Source: Silanimonas sp. (GTDB taxonomy: Bacteria > Pseudomonadota > Gammaproteobacteria > Xanthomonadales > Xanthomonadaceae). From it: 64,000 bases of DNA. Positions 1 through 9,413 of this stretch are shown in pieces. Every line of letters starts with the position of its first letter. Positions within the stretch are counted from its first letter, which is position 1. The notes below the pieces were generated by a model. The model saw only the letters and a list, made by a program, of their open reading frames with translations. It was not told where the DNA came from and made no database searches. The position numbers and the translations under genes are program-made. The stretch spans positions 372,001-436,000 of the forward strand of contig NZ_JAPZSC010000016.1 in the NCBI RefSeq assembly GCF_027531545.1, given 5' to 3'.

Positions 1-293
1 CCCGGGGCGAGGTCGGTGCGGGCCTGAAGTTCCTCGATGATCGCCTTGACCTGCAGTTCGGCCTGGTCGCTCAGGGTGTTGAACGAGCCGTAGCGGGTCT
101 CGTAGTCCTTGAGCTGGTAGTTGTCGAACCAGGTGCCGTTGGCGTGGCGGTTGAAGTCGTCGCCCGGCTGCACGGTGTTGTCGCGGTTCGACAGGTCGAT
201 GCCGAAGCTGCCGAGCTTGGGCGCCTCGGCGGCGAAGGCCGACGGCGCGGCGAAGGCGAGCGCGAGGCTCAGCGAGAGAAGTGTCTTCTTCAT
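1..293 (-). CDS. M13 family metallopeptidase, N-terminal part (cut by window edge)
   Basis: This is the start of a gene that runs off the left edge; 97 codons are visible. The product begins MKKTLLSLSLALAFAAPSAFA, a clear Sec signal peptide with an AFA cleavage site. It continues with a segment typical of the N-terminal domain of M13 (neprilysin/PepO-like) peptidases: a 'GIDLSNRDNTVQPGDDFNR' stretch, then 'HANGTWF' and 'YGSFNTL'. The zinc HExxH motif lies outside the window. A periplasmic or secreted zinc endopeptidase is inferred from family resemblance. The ATG at 293 is the first residue of the signal peptide. Confidence 0.8.
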   Translation of the reverse strand, partial: MKKTLLSLSLALAFAAPSAFAAEAPKLGSFGIDLSNRDNTVQPGDDFNRHANGTWFDNYQLKDYETRYGSFNTLSDQAELQVKAIIEELQARTDLAP

Positions 294-469
294 GGGTTCC
301 CCGGGTCTGTTGCTGGATAACACGGCGTGTCGGCGCCAGCGCGGCGGCCAGCTTTCGAGCGTAACCGGGCGGGCGGCACCGGCATGTGCCGAAGGTCGGG
401 GGCGACGCGGCGAAGATCACGCGGCAACGACGGTCCGTAGCGGCAGCGCGCCCGGTCCGGAAGCCGCGC

Positions 470-1414
470 TCAGCGCTTCTGCGTCTCGGGGCTGATCTCG
501 GCGTCGGTCACGGCCCGCGAAGCCACCTGCGCCTCGCGGTGGGCGATGTAGGCGTTCGCCACGAAGATGATGGCCGCGCCCACCGCCGTCCAGGCCGTCA
601 CGGTCTCGTCGAACAGCCACCACGCGAGCACCGCGACGATCGGCACCTGCATGAAGCTGATCGGCGTCAGCATCGAGGCGTCGCCGCGCTTCAACGCGCG
701 GGTCCAGAACATGTGGCCCGCGGTGCCGAAGAACCCGGCGGCCACGATCCACGCCCAGGTCCAGCCGGTCGGCCACGTCCAGACGAACAGGGCCGGCACC
801 AGCGACAGCGGCACCCACAGCATCGTCGTCCACAGCACGATGGCGTCGGGCTTCTCGGTGCGCGACAGCACCTTGATGCTGATCGCGACGATGGCGCTGA
901 GCACCGCCGCCGTCAGCGCGACGAGGGTGTTGCCGTCGAAGGTGTCCGCGCCGGGTCGCATGATCACCAGCACGCCGATGAAACCGAGGCCCACGGCCGT
1001 CCAGCGGCGCAGCCGCACCATCTCGCCGAGGAACAGCACCGCGAGGATGGTGACGAACAGCGGCGTCGAGTAGCTGATGGTCACCGCCTTGGCCAAGGGC
1101 AGGTGCACGATGGCGTAGAAGCCGCACAGCATCGAGACGATGCCGATGAGGCAGCGGCCGACGTACAGGCTGAGCTTGTCGGTCTTCAGGATGCCCATGC
1201 CGTGGTGCATCAGCAGGGGCAGGGCGAAGACGAAGCCGAAGAAGTTGCGGAAGAACGCGATCTCGAACGCGTGCAGCTGCGAAGAGGCCAGTCGGATCAT
1301 CACCGCCATGCAGGCGAACATGGCCGCGCTGCACACCATGTACCCCACCGCCTTCAGCAGTTCGCTGCGCGCGCGCTGGCCGGACGACGTGATCGTGTCC
1401 GGCAGGCCGCTCAT
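470..1414 (-). CDS. DMT superfamily (EamA) transporter
   Basis: A 314-residue inner-membrane protein with about ten hydrophobic segments arranged as two EamA halves (roughly residues 20-150 and 165-290). The first half has the family signature around 'FEIAFFRNFFGF' and 'LPLAKAVTISYSTPLFVTIL', the second around 'HMFWTRALKRGDAS'. DMT transporters move small metabolites such as amino acids, and the substrate cannot be read from sequence. Its ATG overlaps the stop of murB by 4 bp (ATGA), so it is the last gene of a pyrD-murB-transporter operon. Confidence 0.85.
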   Translation of the reverse strand: MSGLPDTITSSGQRARSELLKAVGYMVCSAAMFACMAVMIRLASSQLHAFEIAFFRNFFGFVFALPLLMHHGMGILKTDKLSLYVGRCLIGIVSMLCGFYAIVHLPLAKAVTISYSTPLFVTILAVLFLGEMVRLRRWTAVGLGFIGVLVIMRPGADTFDGNTLVALTAAVLSAIVAISIKVLSRTEKPDAIVLWTTMLWVPLSLVPALFVWTWPTGWTWAWIVAAGFFGTAGHMFWTRALKRGDASMLTPISFMQVPIVAVLAWWLFDETVTAWTAVGAAIIFVANAYIAHREAQVASRAVTDAEISPETQKR

Positions 1415-2487
1415 GCGAGGGCCTGGTCCGGAGCGATGGGCTGGAAGCGCCCGCCGAGGATCCGGGGCTCGGGCTCAAGGGCCACGCCGAAGCGCGCCTG
1501 CACCGAGCCGGCGATGCGGCCCGCAAGCCTCAAGAGATCCGCGCCGGTCGCGTGGCCGTGGTTCACCAGCACGAGGGCGTGCTGCGGCGCCACGCCGGCA
1601 TCGCCGTCGCGGAAACCCTTCCATCCGGCGGCGTCGATCAACCAGCCCGCGGAGAGCTTGCGCGTCGCCGGCGAATCGCCGGGGAACACGGGCAGCGCGG
1701 AATGCTTCGCCTTCAGCGCGTCCGCAACGGCCGCATCGACGATCGGGTTCTTGAAGAACGAGCCCGCGTTGCCCAGCACCGCAGGGTTGGGCAGCTTGCG
1801 AGAACGGAGGCGGCTGATGGCCTCGGCCAGTTGCCGATGCGTGGGCGCGCCATCGATGCCCATGGCCGCGAGTTCCTCGGCCACGCCGGCATAGCCGGTC
1901 TGGACGGCGCGCGCCTTCGGCAACCGGAAGCGCACCTCGGTGATCACGTTCTGTTCCGGCGCGCGCTTGAACACGCTGTCGCGGTAGGCGAAGCGGCAGT
2001 CCTCGCGCTCGAACTCGCGCAGGCGCAGCGTCTCGCGATCGAAGGCCTGCACCGAATCGATGAACTCGCCCACCTCGGTGCCGTAGGCGCCGATGTTCTG
2101 GATCGGGGAGGCGCCGACGGTGCCGGGGATCAGCGCGAGGTTCTCGAGGCCGCAGAGGCCGTGGCCCAGCGTCCAGTGCACGAAATCGTTCCAGTTCACA
2201 CCGGCATCGGCGGCCACCAGCGCCGAGTCCGCGGCGTCCTCGATGATGGCGATCCGCGCGCGCGTCAGCGAGAGCGTCAGGCCCGGCACGTCACCGGCCA
2301 GCAGCACGTTGCTGCCTTCGCCCAGCACCAGCAGCGGCGCGAACTGCAGCCAAGGCTCCGACATCAGGGCTGGCAGGGCGAACGGGTCGTGGACATCGGC
2401 CAGCATCTCGGCCTTGGCGTCCACGCGGAAGGTGTTGCGGCCGGCCAGCGAGACGTTCTCGCTGATCCGGTATCCAGCCTCGCTCAT
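1411..2487 (-). CDS. murB: UDP-N-acetylenolpyruvoylglucosamine reductase MurB
   Basis: MurB reduces UDP-GlcNAc-enolpyruvate to UDP-MurNAc with NADPH and FAD, the second committed step of peptidoglycan precursor synthesis in the cytoplasm. The 358-residue product has the FAD-binding stretch '[13 protein letters not shown]', '[17 protein letters not shown]', the 'FAYRDSVFK' motif and '[10 protein letters not shown]', whose Ser is the catalytic proton donor in the family. The loop with 'GYAGVAEEL' indicates the long (E. coli-like) type I enzyme. An in-frame start 14 codons upstream exists, but the ATG at 2487 overlaps the pyrD stop (ATGA) and gives the usual N-terminus, so I use it. Confidence 0.95.
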   Translation of the reverse strand: MSEAGYRISENVSLAGRNTFRVDAKAEMLADVHDPFALPALMSEPWLQFAPLLVLGEGSNVLLAGDVPGLTLSLTRARIAIIEDAADSALVAADAGVNWNDFVHWTLGHGLCGLENLALIPGTVGASPIQNIGAYGTEVGEFIDSVQAFDRETLRLREFEREDCRFAYRDSVFKRAPEQNVITEVRFRLPKARAVQTGYAGVAEELAAMGIDGAPTHRQLAEAISRLRSRKLPNPAVLGNAGSFFKNPIVDAAVADALKAKHSALPVFPGDSPATRKLSAGWLIDAAGWKGFRDGDAGVAPQHALVLVNHGHATGADLLRLAGRIAGSVQARFGVALEPEPRILGGRFQPIAPDQALA

Positions 2488-3533
2488 CCGCGCACGCCGT
2501 CGCGGCGATGCCGCAGCGCCTGCACGCACTCGCCGATGAGGGCCGGGCCGCGATAGATCAGGCCGGTGTAGAACTGCACGAGTTGCGCGCCGGCAGTCAT
2601 CTTTCCCGCCGCGTCGGCGCCGGAGAGGATGCCGCCCACGCCCACCAGCGGAATGTGCGCGGGAAGGCGCGAGCGCATGCGGCGGAGCACGGCGGTCGAC
2701 TTGCCATAAAGCGGCTTTCCGGAGAGCCCGCCCTGTTCCTTCGCCAGCGGGTGGCCGTCGATGGCAAGGCGGTCGACCGTGGTGTTGCTGACGATCACGC
2801 CGTCGACGTTCAGTTCGCCAAGCACGCGCGCGGAGGCGTCGATGTCGTCCTCGGTGAGGTCGGGCGCGATCTTGACGAGGATCGGCACGCGTCGGCCGTG
2901 GCGCGTGGCCAGCCGTTCGCGGGCGTCGAAGATCTCGCTCACCAGCGCGCGCAGCGCTTTCTCTTCCTGCAACTCGCGCAAGCCCGCGGTGTTGGGCGAG
3001 GAGATGTTCACCGTCACGTAGTCGGCCAGCGCGTAGACGCGGCCGAGGCAGTGCAGGTAATCAGCCGCCGCCTGCTCGTTGGGCGTGTCCTTGTTCTTGC
3101 CGATGTTGATGCCGAGGATGGTGTCGCCGCCCACGCGCCGGAGCTTCGACGCCTCGACATTGCGAACGAGCGCATCGACGCCTTCGTTGTTGAAGCCCAG
3201 CCGGTTGATGACGGCTTCGTGCTCCGGCAAGCGGAACATGCGCGGCTTCGGATTGCCGGCCTGCGGCCGCGGCGTGGTCGTGCCGATCTCGACGAAGCCG
3301 AAACCGAGGGCGGCCAGCGCGTCGATGCAGGCGCCGTTCTTGTCGAGGCCCGCGGCCAGGCCCACCGGGTTGGGGAAGGCCAGCCCCATCACGCTCGTCG
3401 GCAAGGGCTTCGGGCGCGAGGCCAGCAGCGGGTTCAGGCCGGCGCGCCAGGCGGTGTCGAGCGCCTTCAGCGCCAGTTCGTGGGCGTGTTCGGCATCAAG
3501 GCGGAACAGCAGCGGACGGGCCAATCCATACAT
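2484..3533 (-). CDS. pyrD: Dihydroorotate dehydrogenase (quinone), class 2
   Basis: PyrD oxidises dihydroorotate to orotate in pyrimidine synthesis and passes electrons to the quinone pool at the inner membrane. The 349-residue product begins with the amphipathic helical extension diagnostic of class 2 enzymes. It then shows the FMN-barrel motifs '[10 protein letters not shown]', '[10 protein letters not shown]', '[14 protein letters not shown]' (catalytic Ser), 'VSNTTVDR', '[11 protein letters not shown]' and '[11 protein letters not shown]'. It is the first gene of the pyrD-murB-transporter operon on this strand; its stop is shared with the murB start. Confidence 0.96.
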   Translation of the reverse strand: MYGLARPLLFRLDAEHAHELALKALDTAWRAGLNPLLASRPKPLPTSVMGLAFPNPVGLAAGLDKNGACIDALAALGFGFVEIGTTTPRPQAGNPKPRMFRLPEHEAVINRLGFNNEGVDALVRNVEASKLRRVGGDTILGINIGKNKDTPNEQAAADYLHCLGRVYALADYVTVNISSPNTAGLRELQEEKALRALVSEIFDARERLATRHGRRVPILVKIAPDLTEDDIDASARVLGELNVDGVIVSNTTVDRLAIDGHPLAKEQGGLSGKPLYGKSTAVLRRMRSRLPAHIPLVGVGGILSGADAAGKMTAGAQLVQFYTGLIYRGPALIGECVQALRHRRDGVRG

Positions 3534-3560
3534 CGTCGGAGCGTTTTCCTTGCGGCGCGG

Positions 3561-3857
3561 TCAGGCCGATATGCCGGCGGCGAGAGCGGCCAGGGCCGCC
3601 AGACCGCCGAAGAACAGCACGATGGCGAGGACGGTGAACACGCTGAGGAGGATCATCGCCCAGCCCAGCACGAGGCCGGCGACGGCGAGGCCATCGCCTT
3701 CGAGGCCGGCCGGATCGCGGCGGATCTCGGCGCGGGCCATATGACCGGTGATGATCGCGATGATCGAGCCGAGCCAGGGGGCAAAGGTCCACCCGAGGAG
3801 TCCGGCGACGAGGCTGACGATCGCCATCGACGACGTGCGGCGAACAGGTTGGGTCAT
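3561..3857 (-). CDS. DUF4190-type small membrane protein
   Basis: A 98-residue protein with two hydrophobic stretches (about 10-38 and 57-95). It has the DUF4190 signature 'GHMARAEIRRDPAGLEGDG' followed by 'LAVAGLVLGWAM'. Proteins of this family are small inner-membrane proteins of unknown function. The start overlaps the stop of the upstream exported protein by 4 bp, so the two are translationally coupled. A 27-bp gap separates its stop from the pyrD start on the same strand. Confidence 0.8.
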   Translation of the reverse strand: MTQPVRRTSSMAIVSLVAGLLGWTFAPWLGSIIAIITGHMARAEIRRDPAGLEGDGLAVAGLVLGWAMILLSVFTVLAIVLFFGGLAALAALAAGISA

Positions 3858-4414
3858 GGCTGGCTTACTGTCGCGTCAGGAATGCGGTCGCCGAGACGGG
3901 CGATGAACGCACCCATCTGGTAGGGCTCGGCCTGCAGCAGCACCACTGGGCCGGCGCCGTTGTAGGTGAGCGTGACGCGGTACAGGCGGAATTCCTGCGG
4001 GCCGAACATCCAGGCGCTGCAGGGCTCGCCGCGGGCGATCGGGCAGGTCGGAGCCTGCAGCTCGAAGCGCGAGCGGCGGAAGCCGGCCCCGGGCAGGCTT
4101 TCCGGAACCGGTGCCTCGACGATCACCACGGGCGTGGCGAGCGTGATGTCCTCGACGCGCACGCGCACCGGCTGTTCGCCGCCCTTGAACAGGAACGTGA
4201 AGCGGTCGGTGAGCGAAGGCGCGCCGCTGGTGTCGATATCGAAACCAGCCGCCTCGAAGGTGGCTTCATCCGTGGTGGCACGGGCGGGCACGCCGCCCTC
4301 CATGGGCAGGCTGAAACGCGTGCCGTCGCCGGCCACGAACTCCTGTTCCTGAGCCATCGTCCCTGAAGCCCACAAGGCGGCCCAAACGGCCACCGCCCCC
4401 ATCACCCTGCGCAT
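3854..4414 (-). CDS. Exported protein of unknown function
   Basis: A 186-residue product with a Sec signal peptide (cleavage probably after 'ASGTMA') and a soluble remainder with two Cys (in 'APTCPIARGEPCS') that could form a disulfide. I do not recognise a family. A GTG two codons upstream is possible, but AGAGGG lies 8 nt before the ATG at 4414 and only 2 nt before the GTG, so the ATG is preferred. The stop overlaps the start of the DUF4190 gene, which suggests the two act together in the envelope. Confidence 0.7.
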   Translation of the reverse strand: MRRVMGAVAVWAALWASGTMAQEQEFVAGDGTRFSLPMEGGVPARATTDEATFEAAGFDIDTSGAPSLTDRFTFLFKGGEQPVRVRVEDITLATPVVIVEAPVPESLPGAGFRRSRFELQAPTCPIARGEPCSAWMFGPQEFRLYRVTLTYNGAGPVVLLQAEPYQMGAFIARLGDRIPDATVSQP

Positions 4415-4461
4415 CGACACATCCCTCTTGGCCCCGGAAAGCCCAGTGTAGGGGCAAAAAA

Positions 4462-5994
4462 CTAGAGTTCGAACTTGATGCCCTGGGCCAGCGGCAGCGA
4501 ATCCGAGTAGTTGATCGTGTTGGTCTGACGACGCATGTAGGCACGCCAGGAGTCCGAACCCGACTCGCGGCCGCCGCCGGTTTCCTTCTCACCGCCGAAC
4601 GCGCCGCCGATCTCGGCGCCCGAGGTACCGATGTTCACGTTGGCGATGCCGCAGTCCGAACCGGCCGCCGACAGGAAGGCTTCGGCCGCCTTCAGGTTCT
4701 GCGTGAAGATCGCCGACGACAGGCCCTGCGGCACGGCGTTCTGCATGGCGATGGCCTCGTCCAGCGTCTTGAACGGCATGGCGTAGAGGATCGGGGCGAA
4801 GGTTTCGGTCTGCACGGCTTCGGCCGAATTGGCCACGCCGGTGATCAGGGTCGGCAGCACGTAGTTGCCCGGGCGATCGAGCGCCGCGCCGCCGCTGCGG
4901 ACCACGCCGCCGGCGGCCTTGGCCTTCTCGATGGCCGACAGGAAGGCCGCGACGGCACCCTTGTCGTTCAGCGGGCCCATCAGCGTGCCTTCGGCGTTCG
5001 GGTCGCCGATCTTGCCTTCGACCTGCTTGTAGGCGGTCGCGACCTTGGCGATCACGTCGTCGAAGATCGACTCGTGGATGAACAGGCGGCGCGTGGTGGT
5101 GCAGCGCTGGCCGGCGGTGCCGACGGCGCCGAAGACGATGGCCGGGATGGCCAGCTTCATGTCGGCCGTGGCGTCGACGATGATCGCGTTGTTGCCGCCC
5201 AGCTCCAGCAGCGACTTGCCCATGCGGCGGGCGACGCGCTCGCCGACCTGACGGCCGATCTTGGTGCTGCCGGTGAAGCTGATCAGCGCCACGTCGTGGT
5301 CATCGACGAAGTTGCTCGCCAGCTCGGTGCCAGCGTCGTTGAACAGGAAGAACAGGTCCGGGAAGCCGCCGGCGCGCAGGGCGTCGTTGCAGATCTTCAT
5401 CGAGGCCACGGCGCAGAACGGGGTCTTCGGCGAGGGCTTCCAGATCGTGATGTTGCCGCAGATGGCGGCGATGAAGCTGTTCCAGGCCCACACGGCCACC
5501 GGGAAGTTGAAGGCGCTGATCACGCCCACGATGCCGAGCGGATGCCACTGCTCGTACATGCGGTGGCCCGGGCGCTCGGAATGCATCGTCAGGCCGTAAA
5601 GCTGGCGGGCGAGACCGACGGCGAAGTCGCCAATGTCGATCATCTCCTGCACTTCGCCGTCGCCTTCGGCCTTGATCTTGCCCATCTCGAGCGAGACCAG
5701 CGCGCCGAGCGCCGACTTGTGCTGGCGCAGCGCCTCGGCGCAAAGGCGGATGGCTTCGCCGCGCTTCGGCGCCGGCGTGGTGCGCCAGATCGCGGCGGCG
5801 GCCTTGGCGCGCGCCTTGATCGTGGCGTAGTCGGCTTCGGACGACGCGTAGACCTTGCCCAGCACCTCGCCGGTGGCCGGGTTCACCGGCTCGAGCACGC
5901 CGGCATCGCGCGTGGCGGACCACTCGCCGTGGCCGAGGTAGGTGCCGGATTCGTGGTCGGTGAGGCCGAGGGCGGCGAGGACGGGGTGCGTCAT
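4462..5994 (-). CDS. Aldehyde dehydrogenase, ALDH7 (piperideine-6-carboxylate / aminoadipic semialdehyde) type
   Basis: A 510-residue NAD(P)-dependent aldehyde dehydrogenase. Visible motifs are '[14 protein letters not shown]', 'WKPSPKTP', '[12 protein letters not shown]', '[10 protein letters not shown]' (general base Glu) and '[14 protein letters not shown]' with the catalytic Cys. The C-terminal run '[19 protein letters not shown]' followed by '[16 protein letters not shown]' is characteristic of the antiquitin/ALDH7 group. That group oxidises alpha-aminoadipic semialdehyde in lysine or pipecolate catabolism; the substrate assignment is family inference. AAGGA sits 7 nt before the ATG. A tRNA-Arg gene ends 20 bp upstream on the same strand. 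Confidence 0.9.
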   Translation of the reverse strand: MTHPVLAALGLTDHESGTYLGHGEWSATRDAGVLEPVNPATGEVLGKVYASSEADYATIKARAKAAAAIWRTTPAPKRGEAIRLCAEALRQHKSALGALVSLEMGKIKAEGDGEVQEMIDIGDFAVGLARQLYGLTMHSERPGHRMYEQWHPLGIVGVISAFNFPVAVWAWNSFIAAICGNITIWKPSPKTPFCAVASMKICNDALRAGGFPDLFFLFNDAGTELASNFVDDHDVALISFTGSTKIGRQVGERVARRMGKSLLELGGNNAIIVDATADMKLAIPAIVFGAVGTAGQRCTTTRRLFIHESIFDDVIAKVATAYKQVEGKIGDPNAEGTLMGPLNDKGAVAAFLSAIEKAKAAGGVVRSGGAALDRPGNYVLPTLITGVANSAEAVQTETFAPILYAMPFKTLDEAIAMQNAVPQGLSSAIFTQNLKAAEAFLSAAGSDCGIANVNIGTSGAEIGGAFGGEKETGGGRESGSDSWRAYMRRQTNTINYSDSLPLAQGIKFEL

Positions 5995-6014
5995 GGGGAT
6001 TCCTTGGATGGCGA

Positions 6015-6091
6015 TGGCGTCCCCGACACGATTCGAACGTGCGACCTCGCCCTTAGGAGGGGCGCGCTCTATCCAGCTGAGCTACGGGGAC
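6015..6091 (-). tRNA. tRNA-Arg (anticodon CCT)
   Basis: On the minus strand a full cloverleaf folds from GTCCCCG (acceptor) with a GCTC...GAGC D-arm, an anticodon stem GCCC/GGGC with loop CTCCTAA (anticodon CCT), a T-arm around TTCGAAT, and a closing CGGGGAC. The discriminator G and an encoded CCA end at 6015. It decodes AGG. Confidence 0.95.
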
Positions 6092-6181
6092 GGGTAGGGA
6101 TGGAGTCGGAGGGCCGGCACAGCGCCGTTCCGGGGGGCGAAGTCTACCAAGCGGCGGCCGCGGCACCGGAGGGCGGAAACG

Positions 6182-6208
6182 AAAAAGCCGGGCAATGCCC
6201 GGCCTTTT
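6182..6208 (-). terminator. Rho-independent terminator between the two tRNA genes
   Basis: A GCCGGGC/GCCCGGC stem with a 3-nt loop is followed on the minus strand by five T, and on the plus strand by four. It lies directly downstream of the tRNA-Ala gene and probably ends its transcript. Confidence 0.8.
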
Positions 6209-6216
6209 CGATGCGT

Positions 6217-6292
<76 letters not shown>

Positions 6293-6376
6293 GCGCAGGG
6301 GCCGAAGTATAGGCCGGCGCGGGTCGGCTTGCCAAGCCGAAACCGTGCCCCGGCTTGCGGAATGCGCAGGGTGGCC

Positions 6377-7468
6377 TCAGCCCATGCGGGCCAGCGCCTC
6401 GCGCATCGGCGCTTCGAGGACCTCGCGGCGCCAGCCGTGCAGGGCGGCGGGCCATTGCCCATCGACCAGAAAGCTCTCAAGGTGCCGCCGTGCGCAGACG
6501 AGCCCCTCGGGCAGGTCGAGCGCGGCCGCCCTTTCGGCCACCACGGCTTGGAGGGCCTTCAGGCGGGCGCGGTCCGCGCGCTCGTTGTCCGTCGCCAGCG
6601 GCATGGCCGCTTCGTCATCGTCCATCGGTGCCGCGAGCAGTTCGGCGATCTGGTCCTGCAGCCGCTTGGCCGAACGTGCGCTCTCGAGCACCGCGGCCAG
6701 CGCCTGGGGCGTGGACGGCGGACGTCGGGCGAGGGTCAGGGCGACCTCGTTGTCGAGCAGCCAGCGCTTCGGCAAGTCCTTCTCCCGGGCCATGCGGTCG
6801 CGCCAGCGAAGCAGGCGCCTCAGGCGGGCCTGCGACAGCCGGTCGAACTGCGCGGCCGGGCGCATGGCCAGGTGGGGCTGCGGGTCGTCGCGGTCCTCGC
6901 GGGCGTTCTCCAGCATGCGCGCCATGTCGGCCAGCGCGCGCTCCCGATGGCCGCGATGGTCCAGCTTCTCGTCCAGCGCCGCGATCGCCGAATGCAGGTG
7001 CCGGACGTCGTCGGCGGCGTACTCGAGCTGCTGCGCGCTCAAGGGTCGGCGCAGCCAGTCGGAACGGGTTTCGGCTTTCGGCAGCTCGACGCCGAGCAGG
7101 GTCTTCACCAGTGCCTGGTATCCGACGCCCGGCCCGAGGCCGGCGAAGGCCGCCGCGATCTGGGTGTCGTAGAGCGTCTTCGGCAGCACGCCGAGCGCAT
7201 GGCGGAAGGCGACCAGGTCCTCGCTGGCGCTGTGCATCAGCGCGTCGGTGGCACCCACGAAGGCCGCCAGCGGGGCGCGCATGCCCGGGTCCAGCGGATC
7301 GACCAGGGCGACGCGTCCCTCGGCATCGGCCGCCTGCACCAGCGCGAGCTGGGGGAAGTAGGTGCGCTCCCGCATAAACTCGGTATCGAGAGCGAGCGGT
7401 GCGCCTGCCGAGAGGGATGCCAAGGCCGCGGCGGCGGCATCGGGGCGGTCGACCACGTTGACACTCAT
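6377..7468 (-). CDS. rnd: Ribonuclease D
   Basis: RNase D is a 3'-5' exoribonuclease that trims tRNA and other small RNA 3' ends. The 363-residue product has the DEDDy exonuclease fold. 'ALDTEFMRERTYFPQLALVQ' carries the first Asp and Glu, 'HSASEDLVAFRHAL' the next Asp, and 'YAADDVRHLHSAI' the final Tyr-Asp pair. An HRDC-like helical region follows (about residues 205-290). A start nine codons upstream is possible, but AAGGA lies 5 nt before the ATG at 7468, so that start is used. Confidence 0.93.
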   Translation of the reverse strand: MSVNVVDRPDAAAAALASLSAGAPLALDTEFMRERTYFPQLALVQAADAEGRVALVDPLDPGMRAPLAAFVGATDALMHSASEDLVAFRHALGVLPKTLYDTQIAAAFAGLGPGVGYQALVKTLLGVELPKAETRSDWLRRPLSAQQLEYAADDVRHLHSAIAALDEKLDHRGHRERALADMARMLENAREDRDDPQPHLAMRPAAQFDRLSQARLRRLLRWRDRMAREKDLPKRWLLDNEVALTLARRPPSTPQALAAVLESARSAKRLQDQIAELLAAPMDDDEAAMPLATDNERADRARLKALQAVVAERAAALDLPEGLVCARRHLESFLVDGQWPAALHGWRREVLEAPMREALARMG

Positions 7469-7547
7469 GCCTGTCCTTGCAGGGGAGGGGACCATAGCCT
7501 AACGTCTCCGCCGCGCGCGCCGCGCTGTCCACGACGTTGTTTACCGC

Positions 7548-9389
7548 GTGCCTCTCCGATCGTTCGCGCCTGCCATCGCTTCCGCCCTGGCCCTGCTGCT
7601 CTGCGCCTGTGGCCGGAACGACGCCGAATCCCCCGCGCCGGCAGCAGACGTCGCGCCGGACACGGTGGCCGCTGCGCCGGCCGAGACCGACACCGTCGAA
7701 CGCCAGCCGCTGAAGGCGCGTGCAGCGTGGAAGCCCACGCCGCTGCTGGTGCCCGCCGAGGCGCGCGACGCGCTGCTGATGGAGGCCACCGAAGCTGAGC
7801 GCCAGGGTCGGTGGTACGGCACCGAACCCCTGGGCGCGCTCGATCTGTACGCCGCCCTCGCCGATGCCGACCCGCCGATGCCGGAGGCGCGGATCGGCCG
7901 CGACCGCATCATCGTGCTGCTGCAGGAGCGCTTCGAGGCCGAACGTCTTGCGGGGAATCTCGAGACGGCCGAAGAGATCGACGCCGTGCTCGCGGTCGTG
8001 TCGCCCGCCGAAGCCGCTGGACGTAACGAGGCTTTGGCGGCGGCCCGGGTGGCCGCGACGGCCACCGCTTCGGGCGATGCCCGCCGCGAGGCCGGACAAT
8101 GGCTGGCCCCGCGCGGCGGCAGTGCGGTCGCGGCCTATCGCGAAGCGCTGGCGGCGGTGCCGGGCTTCGCCCCGGCGTTCGCCGGCCTCGAAGGCATCGA
8201 GAAGGCCCTGCTCGACCGGGCCACGGCGTCGGCCGCGAAGGGCGAGTTCGATGCGGCGGAGGCCGACCTCCGGCGCGCCGCGCGCGTGGGGCTGGACCCG
8301 GACGCCGTGCAGGACGGCCGCGCCGCCTTGGCCCAGTCGCGTTCGGCCGCCGCCGCCGTTGCGGTGGGGGAGGCCAACGAGGCCATCGATCGCCTCGACC
8401 TTTCGCGCGCGGCGACGCGCCTCGCGGATGCGCAACAGATCGATCCCCAGGCGCCTGGCCTCGATGAGCTTTCCAGTCGCCTCACCCTGGCCCGTCGCTA
8501 CGGCCACTTCCGCCCTGGCCAAGGCTTCGCCGACGCCTTGGGCGGCGGCATCGACGGCCCGCTGATGGTGGTGGCGCCGCACGGCGAATTCACGATGGGC
8601 GCGGGCGACGATGAAGCGGGCGCGCGCGACAACGAGCGCCCGGCGCACGGCGTGCGTTTCGAGCGTGGCTTCGCGCTGGCGGTGCGCGAAACCAGCGTGG
8701 CGGAGTTCGCGCGCTTCGTCGCGGCCACGGGCTACCGCACCGTGGCCGAGCGACGCGGTCGCTCGACGGTGTACGAGGAGCGCGGCGGCGCGATGGTGGA
8801 ACTGCGGGGCGCGCACTGGCGCCGTGGCTACCAGGGCCGCACGCCGGCCGCGCCCGACGATCCGGTTATCCACATCGCCTTCGATGACGCCGTGGCCTAT
8901 GCCGAATGGCTGTCGGTGCGCACCGGCCTGCGCTACCGGCTGCCGTCCGAGGCCGAGTTCGAATATGCGTTGCGGGGCGGCCGTGCCACGCCCTGGCCCT
9001 GGGGGGATCGCCCCCCGGCGCGCGCCGTCGCCAATCTCACGGGTGAGGGCGACCAGTCACCGCAGGGCCGGCGTTGGGGCCGCGCGATCCGCGGGTGGTC
9101 CGATGGCCACTGGGGCCCGGCCCCCGTGGGAACATATGCCCCCGAAGGCCTCGGCACGCACGACCTGATGGGCAATGTCTCGGAATGGGTCGAGGACTGC
9201 TGGCACGACAGCTACCGCCGCGCACCGGGCGACGGCCGTGCCTGGGTGAATCCGGGCTGCGAGGAGCGCGTGGTGCGCGGAGGCAGTTGGGCCAGCACGC
9301 TCGAGCAGAGTCGTTCGGCCTTCCGCCTGCAGGTGCCCGCCGCGCTCACGTCGGCGCGTATCGGTTTCCGCGTCGCCCGCGATCTGTAA
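7548..9389 (+). CDS. Lipoprotein with C-terminal SUMF1/formylglycine-generating-type domain lacking the catalytic Cys
   Basis: A 613-residue product starting at a GTG. It has a lipoprotein-type signal (LLLCAC, lipidated Cys near residue 21), an Ala/Glu-rich central region with TPR-like helical repeats (about 60-320), and a C-terminal SUMF1 domain (about 333-612). The domain shows 'GEFTMGAGDDEAGARDNERP', 'YRLPSEAEFEYALRGG', 'LMGNVSEWVEDCW' and 'RVVRGGSWASTLEQSRSAFR'. True formylglycine-generating enzymes have a copper-binding Cys pair at the last motif; here those positions are Ala/Ser, so sulfatase activation is unlikely. A structural or ligand-binding role in the envelope is inferred. Confidence 0.8.
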   Translation: MPLRSFAPAIASALALLLCACGRNDAESPAPAADVAPDTVAAAPAETDTVERQPLKARAAWKPTPLLVPAEARDALLMEATEAERQGRWYGTEPLGALDLYAALADADPPMPEARIGRDRIIVLLQERFEAERLAGNLETAEEIDAVLAVVSPAEAAGRNEALAAARVAATATASGDARREAGQWLAPRGGSAVAAYREALAAVPGFAPAFAGLEGIEKALLDRATASAAKGEFDAAEADLRRAARVGLDPDAVQDGRAALAQSRSAAAAVAVGEANEAIDRLDLSRAATRLADAQQIDPQAPGLDELSSRLTLARRYGHFRPGQGFADALGGGIDGPLMVVAPHGEFTMGAGDDEAGARDNERPAHGVRFERGFALAVRETSVAEFARFVAATGYRTVAERRGRSTVYEERGGAMVELRGAHWRRGYQGRTPAAPDDPVIHIAFDDAVAYAEWLSVRTGLRYRLPSEAEFEYALRGGRATPWPWGDRPPARAVANLTGEGDQSPQGRRWGRAIRGWSDGHWGPAPVGTYAPEGLGTHDLMGNVSEWVEDCWHDSYRRAPGDGRAWVNPGCEERVVRGGSWASTLEQSRSAFRLQVPAALTSARIGFRVARDL

Positions 9390-9408
9390 GGCCCGGCGCG
9401 GCCGGGCC
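9390..9408. terminator. Perfect GC hairpin between convergent genes
   Basis: GGCCCGGC and GCCGGGCC form an 8-bp stem with a GCG loop directly after the SUMF1-protein stop and 5 bp from the phaR stop. There is no T-run on either side, so termination is plausible but not certain. Confidence 0.35.
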
Positions 9409-9413
9409 CGGCC

